This document shows, piece after piece, positions 1-10,357 of a stretch of DNA of 64,000 nucleotides. Both the position numbers and the translations under genes were made by a program. Below the pieces are notes generated by a model. The model was not told where the DNA came from. It ran no database searches and saw only the letters and a program-made list of their open reading frames with translations. The stretch comes from Eretmocerus hayati (lineage: Eukaryota; Arthropoda; Insecta; Hymenoptera; Aphelinidae): contig CM056743.1 of assembly GCA_029851415.1 (NCBI GenBank), positions 25,210,905-25,274,904 of the forward strand, written 5' to 3'. Numbering within the stretch: position 1 is the stretch's first letter; each line of letters starts with the position of its first letter.

Positions 1-599
1 ACTGACTGAGTGAGTTTTTTCATATAGATCTACTTGTGCATCAGGTTCAAGCTTTTGAAGTATATATCTTCTTTTGTATACATGAATATGAAGTGTATTC
101 CAAAAGAGAAAGAGCAAACGGTTTGTCCCTATGATGGTGTGTGCTTGCAAGCTCGTTCGTTAAGCTAAAGGTACCTATTATTGTGAATGGATAAGCGAGA
201 GAAAGCTTGAATGAGATGTGTTGCATAAATTCATGATCAGGCATGAAATTTCTATGGGATCCCTTGAAGTATCATAACAGAATCTTTCGTTATCCGGAGT
301 GGCGAATAATGTACATAAAGAGTCAAATGGTGATGTAATTGATTGCATTGTCAAGATTTCTTAGAATTTTATCAAACCAGCATAATGATTGGAATCATTC
401 AAATTGTACCTTAGTTCGACAGCCCCTTCGTATACTCCGATTCTTTGAATAGCAAAGCCATTTGTATTATGTGAAAACTGAGACCAAATTATGAGAATTA
501 TAATAAGTAGATGCCAGTTCAAAATTTTTCCGTCCGGATCCTGCGTATCGAGTTGTACTTATGTGGTTTAGAGGTAGAGTATAATGAATAGAGTATGGT
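1..599. other. No gene seen; presumed Galphas intron
   Basis: AT-rich. Holds one exact GCTTGCAAGCTC motif at 143-154. Nothing else stands out. Confidence 0.4.
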
Positions 600-2160
600 T
601 CATGGATGGATCGATGAGTGGATGAGATGGGACGGTCTGGGATGTTCTGGTACGCTCTGAAATGGTCTGAAACGGTCTGGCACGATCTGGGACAGGTCTG
701 GTACGGTCTGGTACGATTCGAAACAGTCTGAAATGGTATGAAGTGATCTGGAATGATCTGTAATAGTCTGGCGCGATCTGGGACGGTTCTTGTACGGTCT
801 GGGATAAGTTGAACCGGTCAGCAACAGTCTGGGATGGTTCTGGTACGGTTTGGGATAGTCTGAAATGATCTACTGTGGTCCAGAAGTGTCTGTAACGATC
901 TGGAATGGTCTAAAATGGTTCGAATCGGTTTGGAATAGTGTGGTACGATCTGGGACGTTTTGGTATGGTATACGGTCTGGAATAGTCCAACATGGTCTGC
1001 TACGATCTGGCACGTAGAGGTACGGTCTGGGATGGTCTGGAACAGTCTGGGGCGATCTGATACGGCTTGATACGGTCCGGAACAGTCAGGAATAGTCTGG
1101 AGTGGTATGAAGTGATCTGGAATAGTATGTAATGGTCTGTCGCGATATGGGATGGTTCTGGTACGGTGTGGAATGATCTTAAACGTTCGGGAACAGTTTG
1201 GGATAATTCTGGTAGGGTCTGGGACATTCTGGGATTTTCTGGTGAAGTCTGGAATGGTCTGACACGATCTGAGACGGTTCTGGCACGGTTTGGGCTGATC
1301 TGAAACGATCTAGTGTGGTCCAGAACTGTCTGTAACGGTCTCGAATGGTTCAAAGCGCTTCGGGATGGTCTGGTACGATCTGGGCCGTTATGGTACGGGT
1401 TGGGATGGTCTGGAACAGTCTGGGCGATCTGGTAAGGTCCACAACGGTCAGGAATAGTCTGGAATGGTCCGGCGTGATCTGGAACGGTTCTGGTACGGTT
1501 TGGAATTATCTGAAACGGTCGGGAACAGTCTGGGATAATTCTGGTACGGTATGGGACAATCTGGGATTTTCTGGTAAAGTCTGCAACGGTCTGACACGAT
1601 CTGAGATGGTTTTGATATGGTTTGGAATGGTCTGAAACGATCTGGTGTGGTTCAGAACTGTCTATAACGACCTGGAATGGTCCTGAATGGTTCGAAGCGG
1701 TTCGGGATGGTCTGGTACGATCTGGGCCGTTATGGTACGGGTTGGGATGGTCTGGAACAGTCTGGGCGATCAGCTAAGGTCCACGCCGGTCAGGAATAGT
1801 CTGTAATGGTCTGGCGTGATATGGAACGGTTCTGGTACGGTTTGGAATCATCTGAAACGGTCGGGAACAGTTTGGGATAATTCTGGTACGGTCTGCGACA
1901 ATCTGGGATTTTCTGGTAAAATCTGCAACGGTCTGACACGATCTGAGATGGTTTTGATATGGTTTGGAATGGTCTGAAACGGTCTAGTGTAGTCCTGAAC
2001 TGCCTGTAACAGTCTGGAATGGTCGTGCATGGTTCGGAGTGATTTGAGATGGTCTGGTGCGATCTGAAACGTTTTGGTATTCGCTCCGTTCTGGCAAGGT
2101 CTGGAATGGTCTAAGACGCTTTGACATGGTCTGGAATGGTCTGGTGGCTGTGATTATAAC
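600..2160. repeat. Satellite-like array with a ~10-bp period and ~340-bp higher-order repeat
   Basis: The sequence is an almost uninterrupted series of variants of the 10-mer GGTCTGGNAY (GGTACGATCT, GGAACAGTCT, GGCGATCTGG and similar). Longer blocks recur about 340 bp apart: GGGCCGTTATGGTACGGGTT near 1381 and 1724, and GGATAATTCTGGTACGGT near 1201, 1541 and 1875. Open frames through it (RPFQTVPD-type on the minus strand) are products of the repeat and not genes. Confidence 0.9.
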
Positions 2161-3915
2161 TACTAGCAGCACCTGTTCAACAAAATTTCATCCTTACGAA
2201 CTTCTTAAGAAACCTCATCTCAACATCACCAGTTGATCTCCACCGGCCATCATTTTACAATTATCATTTCTGAAATTTAAAAGTACAGGGGCCTCTGATT
2301 CATTAATCAAAAAACACTTGTAAGCAGAAGAAGCGGTAGCGAGAGAGGCAGTAACGCTAGTTACTATTAAATGCGGGTTTCAATCTTCTAACCGTAGAAG
2401 TGCGGTCTTACTATAAGAAAAATAACTCACTAATCTCGTGATTGTGAGTCCGATTAGTGAAAAACGTCAGTACATCAACTATGCAGCAGAGGGAAGATAC
2501 TTGAAAAATCTGAGAAAATTCCAAAAATCACTATATCTCATCAATCAATTCGCTCATTTCAGATCTGGCTTCAGGGTTTTGAAAATGAAAATCACATTAT
2601 GCTAAAAAATCGAGAAGTAGGTAGTTGCGAATCAAAAAAATATGTTGGAACAACTGGATGAAAAAAATTTTGATTTTCTTCCATTTTTACCGTTTTCTCA
2701 AAACACAAGCACGTCAAAACTTCATTTTCAGTGCCATGTGTTTCTGAAATCCCCAGAAACTCATTTGAAATCTCTCAAATGTTCATTGTATCCTCAGAAA
2801 AAGCTCACCGAACCCCAATAAAATCACTACAAGTTTCGAGTATCGGGAATATCCACTGTGATATACAAGTATGACAAAGAAAATAGGAATGTCACAGAAA
2901 AATGAAAAAAAAATTTCGCATTCCTTCTATCAACTGTGGAATTATAGATCACAAATTCCAAAGTTCCGTGGCACAAGATTTTACATTTGCGCTGAAATTT
3001 TCGATGTCTTTTTCTATGTAGACTCTACATTGTAGAGGTTGAATGATTTTGTGTTGAACATCGTATAAGCAAGACAAAGTTACGACATAAACTCATAAGT
3101 TGAATTCAGTTATGGAAATATTTTACCTGTAATCTGCTTCAGTTTGAACAAAGTTCAAGTTTATTACATTCAAGAGATTAACCAACTAAAGTCAATCTGA
3201 ATCCTGAATTCAACGTGTAATACTGAATATTCTCAACGCAGTTTCATATGGACTCGATCACAATTTTTACTATGTGAAACATTCCCTTACCCTTAGGATT
3301 ATGTATAATACCCCGCCCAAATTTCCAAACTCAAAAATCCCAAAATCTCTCTCTTTAAATCTGTCCTACACTGCAACATATTCACTTGTAACCTCGCCCA
3401 AGTAAGAAAACCGCAATATCACTCTCAAATTCAACATTTCTTCCTTCATCATCATAAATGCATTAATTCAATAAATTTCCATAAAATCACCATCCTTCAA
3501 ACATACATAAATCTGAATCGCAACCAATTCTTTTATCACATAGAAAAAATCAAAGGCATGATAAAGCTCTCCATGCAGTCAACAAAAAAACAGAGCTTGC
3601 AACAAAAGCCACAATTACATCACAGTATAAACGAAAGATATAAAGTACAAAGAATAAGCTATAGAGATATATAGAAAGATTAGAAAGACACGATTTTAAG
3701 AGTGAGAGAAAGATAGATAGACAAATGTGTTGGTGGGAGTATATCTGCACGAGCGGCCTCCGTTTACAAAGTATAACGGGATCAATATATCTGCTAAGCC
3801 TCCGTATTCCACAGACTTGATCCATTCTACGAATTGTTTTGAATATATGTCTGCAAGCTCTCATCCCTAGAAGTATGCAACGCCTCAAAATATATATTCT
3901 ACTAAACTATTTTCC
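2161..3915. other. No gene seen; presumed Galphas intron
   Basis: Plain AT-rich sequence. Partial GCTTGCAA/GCAAGCTC motifs occur at about 3594 and 3852. Confidence 0.4.
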
Positions 3916-4035
3916 TTAACACGTTCGCTGTGACGGGTCCCACCGGTGGGACCCGCTCGTCCTCTTTTGTGTGCGACGGTAATCAAAATCCCATTAAGTG
4001 GGTCCTACCGGTGGGATCCGTCGCACACAAAAAAG
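3916..4035. repeat. Nested CCCACCGGTGGG palindromes after a TTAA; possible single end of a piggyBac-like element
   Basis: TTAA (3916-3919) is followed by CACGTTCGCTGTGACGGG and the perfect 20-bp palindrome GGGTCCCACCGGTGGGACCC. A second, near-identical palindrome (GGGTCCTACCGGTGGGATCC) lies at about 4000-4019. It sits between outer arms TCCTCTTTTGTGTGCGACGG and CCGTCGCACACAAAAAAGGA. I found no matching opposite end, so this may be a truncated or solo element. Confidence 0.5.
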
Positions 4036-4375
4036 GAACTGTGATTTTCGGCATCGCAGCAACGTTTCAATTCGTCTATAACTACATCTCAATAGATGTC
4101 CAAACACTCATATAAACACATACAAACATGTAAAACATAAATTTCCATAAATATTGATAATTAGCTTGTAAGGGATAATATAACGGTTTCATTCAAGCGA
4201 TAGTCGACTTATTCGGACTTTATAAGATGTACCCATATATTATAACCTATCTTTTAGGCAACAATCGATCGCTCAATCCTCTTATTTCCCGCAAGCTCTT
4301 CGCAAACGGTATTAGTATTATACTTTGCGCGGGGGAGTACTTAACTATATTTATATATATTTACACACATGTATG

Positions 4376-4590
4376 CGCGTGTGTGTGTGTGTATGTGTGT
4401 TCGTGTCTCTCTCTCTCTCTCTCTCTCTCTCGGCGTTCATCTATTTATAGACGAACGGTATTTTCGGCAACCAAGCGGCGAGCCGACAACGATGACGACG
4501 ACGCGATGAAGATCGACGTTATGCCAGCACCCGACAGAGCTTGCAAGCTCTCTTTCTCCTCTTCCCCCCCTCTCTCTTTCTTTCTTTCTC
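4376..4590. repeat. (GT)n then (CT)n microsatellites and CT-rich tract
   Basis: GT run at about 4378-4400, perfect CT run at 4406-4431, then a further CT-rich stretch at about 4550-4590 after a TTGCAAGCTC motif. Simple sequence. Confidence 0.9.
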
Positions 4591-4716
4591 CGTCTGTTTT
4601 GAGAGAGATAGAAAGTGATGCTGGGTACAGATAGCGGAATACATCATCAAATGTTTTGTTGTGCTTGCAAGCTCTCGCGTATTTATATATTTATATATAG
4701 AATGGTGTGCATTCAC

Positions 4717-4717
<1 letters not shown>

Positions 4718-4757
<40 letters not shown>
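4718..4757. repeat. (GA)n microsatellite
   Basis: About 19 uninterrupted GA dinucleotides. Confidence 0.95.
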
Positions 4758-4758
<1 letters not shown>

Positions 4759-4759
4759 C

Positions 4760-5975
4760 AGGTAGTTTTGGTGCATCAAAATGAAAGTATGTGCTGTAAT
4801 GAAATCATAGATACTATATTTTGGAAGTATGAGAATTGATTTGGAGATAAATGTGGTTTTAGTGGTTTTTTTTTGGTCGGTAGTCCTGAGGCTGTAGTGT
4901 ATTTTGGATATTAGGGATGAGTGAGAGTGAATTTTTTCAGGTTTGTGTTGTTGTAAGTGTGTGAGACACGAATAGATTTTTCTAAGTGGAACCAGGGGGT
5001 GTATATGAAAACGACTTTTTGAAATTCATCGTGGATTTTTGATTCGTTTAGAGTATAGTAACAAACGCAAATTCACTTTTGAATATGTTCGATATGAACC
5101 TCTACTTCTACCCAAATTCCGTCCGAAATAGTAATATATTCACAAATATGATAGGTATTTTTTTCTGTCTTATGAGTGACTTATCCGTGATTTCACGCCA
5201 AATTTTGGTGAAAATTGGCTAATAAGCTCAAGCTAACTAGGCACCGTGAAAAATTTTTTGAGTACTTCTACAGTTATTACTAAATGAAATGTGGAAGTTT
5301 ATTAGAATCTTTTACGCCAAACTTGATATGAAATCGAATATAAACGCGTTTTTGCCTCGTGTTTTAAAATCACTAAAGTTTGGGAGCTCGGAACTTTCTT
5401 CACAAGCAATCTAGGATTCTGAAATTTTATCTGATTATAAGTATGTCAAATACCGTCTGAATATATGATTTTATCAAAATCCTTATACAGTTCAATGGAC
5501 TCACGATAGTATTACCTTAGGACGATATCTTGATGTGTTATCCGACTGTATTTTAGAAATTAATTTATTGTTACTCTAGAACATTCAGCTGTCAAATTCT
5601 TGTCAAATAGTTTGATAAGTATGTTATTAGCCTCTGTATACAGATTCCCAAAAGAATATTCGAAAGGTGACTCAGAAACCTATCGATTGGCACTTGTAAA
5701 ATCTTTTCTGGTCCTTTTTGATCACTCAATGAGGAATTAAATCACTCGAAGATTACAGATTTGCTTGTAACTTCTTGACTTATACTGCAATTTTTCCTTT
5801 GCATTTTTTTCGATGTTTTCGATAACAAACTACTCAGATAAAGATTCTCGGATATTGTTGTTACCTGCAGACCCTCCTGATTGAATTTTTGGACTTCTCA
5901 TCAAGACGATTTTTTCAGTGTCTGTGAATCTTTCTCCTATTTCTAAAACTGCACGAGCTTTTTTTTTCTTCTTTT
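4760..5975. other. No gene seen; presumed Galphas intron
   Basis: AT-rich sequence with no sustained open frame and no inverted repeat that I could see. Confidence 0.4.
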
Positions 5976-5979
5976 TTAA

Positions 5980-6363
5980 GGCGATGCGGTCGCTGTGAAC
6001 GCTGATTTTTGTTCACAGGAATCTCAAAATCTTTCCCAATTCGGGCTAAACGGTGAGTTATCCAGGCTTTGTAATCATCTAACTTGGCCTGGTAACTCTT
6101 CGTTCAGCCCAAATTGGAAAAGATTTCGAGATTTCTGTGAATAAAAATAAAAATGTGCCAATTTGTAGGTTAGGAAGTACCCGCGGGCAAGTTATTCTCG
6201 TTCATCACCGATAGTCTTGGGATTAATGAAAAATGACGAGTTATCCACCACAATTCAGATGATAATACTTAATGGACAACTCGTCTCAAACTTCATATCA
6301 TCAAAATTTTGGGGTACATCCAAATGAAATATAGTTTTCGGGTTGCACGGCGACCGCATCGCC
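5980..6363. mobile_element. piggyBac-like MITE flanked by TTAA
   Basis: The terminal inverted repeats GGCGATGCGGTCGC and GCGACCGCATCGCC directly abut TTAA at 5976-5979 and 6364-6367, the piggyBac-type target duplication. The 384-bp interior contains a second imperfect palindrome (CAGGAATCTCAAAATCTTTC with its inverse near 6117-6140). No coding capacity. Confidence 0.8.
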
Positions 6364-6367
6364 TTAA

Positions 6368-7742
6368 AGGCGAGTTCTTGTTCACCTGCATCATGATAAA
6401 TGTCGTAGTATTATTCCTCTTAGGCGGCTTCATTTGACTCAAATCCCAGAAATAGTTTCCCAAAACATTTCAGAATTTTGAGAAGTCAACTCTGCAAGTT
6501 TTTTCAACTTTATAACTTACCAAAGTTTGATCTTCACGGTACTAATTCTTCTCTTTGAGAAAATACCTGCGTTTGAGCTTTCTGTCATCGAATTCAAATT
6601 GGCAATCGTTGAAGTTGAGGAGGTTCGATGGTCTTGACGAAGATGTTAGAGATCGTGACGAAACTTTTTATATAATTATCTTTGAGACACAAATATATTG
6701 TGTGAATTTTTCAGTATTTTTCACCAGTCCTCTAAGCTCTTACATTTTTTGAAATTACATGGGCTCTTATGAACAGCACCACCAAAACGAGTCTAGCAAC
6801 TCTTTAGATGGAGAAAAAATTCTCTTAAAATATTCAGACGATAGAGGGCTTCCTAGCAAACAAAATTACTTTTCTTTTAGAAACTCTTTTTTGCTCGTAC
6901 AACTGACATTTTGGTATACCTACTCCTTTCGACATTCGAAAGTCGTTGTAAATTTGCTTCAGTCCCACGTCGTGAGCTTTTGAACTAAATTCCAATGAAG
7001 GGTCTACTTCAGAAGTTTTACATTTTGCAGTTTTGATCTTCAGGATCAGGATCAGGGTTTCCTGAAATAATCGTGAAAATTGGCAATGGATATAGGTATG
7101 AAGAATTAATGAAGAAGATTCTCTGGGAAGTATTTACCAAATCAAATCAAAGTAAATTTACTTGATTGCATTCCCTTTGCGGTCAATATTGCGCCAGTCA
7201 CGTGCCAAAGTTTTCGTAACTTGGAAGATTCATGTTGGATATGTAAATATGACCCTCTCAAACGTGATATGCTCAGTAATTACATTCCAGTCTATAAATA
7301 GAATATTATCAAGAGATTGACTGCAGAAGTAGGGATATGTCAGTTATGAGTCTGTGGAGTTACATACTATATATATTCATATATATGTTATGTACCTTAC
7401 CATCAGAATCTAAACTATTCAAAAAGTTGTAAGATGCAAATACTTGGCCAGAGTGGAGTGCTATGCTAATCTTCATGCATTTCATTTCATTCATACGCTG
7501 TCGAAACTTTTCTTTTGACAAAAAAATACACAATTTTCGTCCAGGATATATTTTTCTTTGGAAATGGCAGAAAAGGTGTTGGTATGTGGGCTTCTGAATC
7601 TTCTTTCATCACGATGAAGCAATTCATTGATAAAATTGGAATTTGTCCTTGTCGTTTTGAGGGCTGCATAGCACTAGAATTTTGCTTGGTTTTTTTTTTT
7701 TTTTTTTTTTCTTTAAGAATGTCTCGTGGATTTATGATCGAA
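6368..7742. other. No gene seen; presumed Galphas intron
   Basis: AT-rich, with a poly-T run near 7690-7710. Short frames lack coding character. Confidence 0.4.
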
Positions 7743-8708
7743 AATAATTGAGGGGGTGGGTGGAAAAAGGGCGTAATTGCAAAATGGTCATTTTGAGAAA
7801 ATCAATAAAAACTTGATGAAAACCGCTACAGACATAATTGGACGAGTTGACCTGACTTATTTCGAAGAAAATAACATTCTCGAAATAGCCCAACCCGAGC
7901 CAGGGGATGAAATTTGATTTTGAGCTCTTTTCAGCAATTTCGAAAAATGCAATTACGCCCTTTTTCCGAATACAGGGTCAAATTTCGGCCTTTCGCCCTC
8001 ACAAAAAGTGGAATTGAATCTCGAGATCAAGTCCAAACACCTCCAAATTTTTTGAGAGTGTTCCTGGGCATGTTTTAAAAGATATCTGATTGCGAGGGGG
8101 TGGTTTGATTCATGCTCCACGGTTCTATGGACACATGAAGCTTCCATCAGTCGTGTGAAAATGACGAGAATTTTTTTTTACTACGGAAGGGTAAAAACAC
8201 TCAATTTGAAGGTAAAACAACATGTTTTCATCGTTATATTAGGTGGAAAAGCGTTTCCAGGCTCTGGAGAATTTTTATAAAATTTTTCCTCGGTAATAAG
8301 AGCCCTTTTTCCAGATCCACTCTCACTTACGCCCTGTTACAGAGTAATGACGCCCTTTTAAATCGTTTCAGTCAGGTACTTAAGCCCTTTTTCCAAATCC
8401 TGTTGGGCTGAGCAAAAAATTAAGCCCTGCTTTTGAAATGTTATCACAGCAGTTACGCCCTTTTAACATCTTATCATAGTAGTTACGCCCTTTCAACATT
8501 CTATCATAGCACTTACGCCCTTTTATCGTGCAGATGAAAGGGCGTAATGGTGGTTACGCCCTTTTATCTGCCAGACGGTTTTTGGGGTCCTGTGAAAAAC
8601 GGATTTCGGGGGGTGGTAGACCTTGGTATAGGGGCTTGAAAAAAGCGATGTCCGGAAAAAGGGCATAATGGTGGTTACGCCCTTTTTCCACCCACCCCCT
8701 CAATTATT
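7743..8708. mobile_element. TIR element packed with TTACGCCCTTTT sub-repeats
   Basis: AATAATTGAGGGGGTGGGTGG at 7743 is inverted at the other end (to 8708); the inverted match continues through GAAAAAGGGCGTAA. At least a dozen copies of TTACGCCCTTTT or close variants occur in either orientation (for example near 7962, 8332, 8455, 8484, 8513, 8555, 8676). The target duplication is ambiguous (TA or AATT). No transposase frame is present. Confidence 0.7.
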
Positions 8709-9924
8709 GAAAATCGCACCCATTATTACTTCATTCTTGCAAAGTGTGAGCAGCCTTCTGCAATCTGAGTCTATCCAATATTTCCACATTGATCAGCTTC
8801 TGTTCAATAAATTATTAATGAGCTCTTAATTTGTGTCGGAAATAATATGTGTCTATCGCATTGGCATTTATCTATTCAACGTAGTATATCAATGTTCACT
8901 AAGCCGCTTTGAATGAATGAAAGATGGAAAGCTTTAACAATCGCTCGTTAACGTCCTAGTTTTTACTGATCCTAAATGCAACATGATTTTATGAAGTGAC
9001 GCGACGATTCGATAAAAATTTGTGCATTATTTACATACTCGTTCATCGGTACTGAATAAATAAAGATGATACTATTGTTCATTCTGAGATTAGAAATTCA
9101 TTGCTCCAGTAAAAGAATATCCTTTCAAAACTTTATTTCCGCTTCGTCTTTTATCATTAATTTATCGGTCAAGAGGATCACTACTCGACCTAGAAACAAG
9201 CAATGATTCCGTTGGATTTTTAACAAATCCTCATTTTGAATGTAAAATGAACAATTCTTCCAAAATCACGGATATTTTGTCAATATACAAATAAAAGTTT
9301 GAAAATGTTTTATCAAGTATTTCAAGCACCCCATCCAAGCTTTACCGTTACCACCATTAAAGAACGATTTCTCTGTCACTAAATTCGCTTCCTAACAAAA
9401 ACCAGTAAACCTTCTCCTTCATTTTACGTATTCTCACTCCCGCCGATAAACACTCACACATCTGACAAAATTCGAAAGCACTTCCCACGCTTATATCATG
9501 GCACTATTCACTCAATACTTCTATAATTACACTCTTTAACCATATCTAGAGCTTGCAAGCTCTCCTACGATAAATCTTTACAAACTCGGCCCTTTTCAAA
9601 CTTCCCATCAAGGTCAAACTAAACTTTAAAATATAAAACTTAAACTTCAGAAGAAGAGGAGAGCTTTTCTCTCTTTTGAAATTCTATATCGGAAAACGGT
9701 ACACCTCATTTGAACAGCTGACTCGTAAAATATTCCGTTCAAAGTTTATTTTATAGGAAAAAGCTCAATCGATGATATTTTCATAATCCAGAGAAAAGCT
9801 TTCTTTTGCTTGGGGCTTCAAGTTCGTAATAGACATTTCTGATGCTGCTCTTACCCAGTCTCTATCTCTATCACTTTTTCAAGCGTGTGTATTATAAGTC
9901 GAAATGAGTTCGGCGAGCTCTTGA

Positions 9925-9926
<2 letters not shown>
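8709..9926. other. No gene seen; presumed Galphas intron
   Basis: AT-rich. Contains the perfect palindrome GAGCTTGCAAGCTC at 9549-9562. Confidence 0.4.

Positions 9927-9964
<38 letters not shown>
9927..9964. repeat. (AT)n microsatellite
   Basis: About 18 uninterrupted AT dinucleotides, just upstream of two GT arrays. Confidence 0.95.
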
Positions 9965-9967
<3 letters not shown>

Positions 9968-10060
9968 GCCACTACAAAGTCCGCGCGCAAGCTCAGATCT
10001 CAGCTTTTTCCAATTTAATTGGGGCAGCGAATTTTTCATATAGCTCTCCACGAGACCCAG

Positions 10061-10129
10061 GTGTGTGTGTGTGTGTGTGCGTGTGTGTGTGTGCGTGTGT
10101 GTGTGTGTGTGTGTGTATGTGTGTGTGCG
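10061..10129. repeat. (GT)n microsatellite
   Basis: Long GT run with a few GC and AT interruptions. A second GT array follows at 10300, ~170 bp away. Confidence 0.95.
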
Positions 10130-10299
10130 CCGGACGCTTGGGGATTTCTAGATGGAGGGAAAGACCGAGGGATAGGCGGGATGTGATGTGTCTAAGTTTT
10201 GTGGAGCATTTGGGCTCGAGCGTGAAAAAATAATATGATGAGATCTTATTTTTGTCTGAATGAAAATTTTAAAACATAACTTCTCGGGCGCACGCGGGC

Positions 10300-10308
10300 G
10301 TGTGTGTG

Positions 10309-10355
<47 letters not shown>
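10300..10355. repeat. (GT)n microsatellite
   Basis: GT run with one GC interruption, preceded by GGGCGCACGCGGGCG. Same strand bias as the array at 10061. Confidence 0.95.

Positions 10356-10357
<2 letters not shown>

Noticed and set aside
600..2172. Long open frames rich in RPFQTVPD-like repeats
   Set aside because: Products of the 10-bp repeat; open on both strands, with no start context and no conserved domain.
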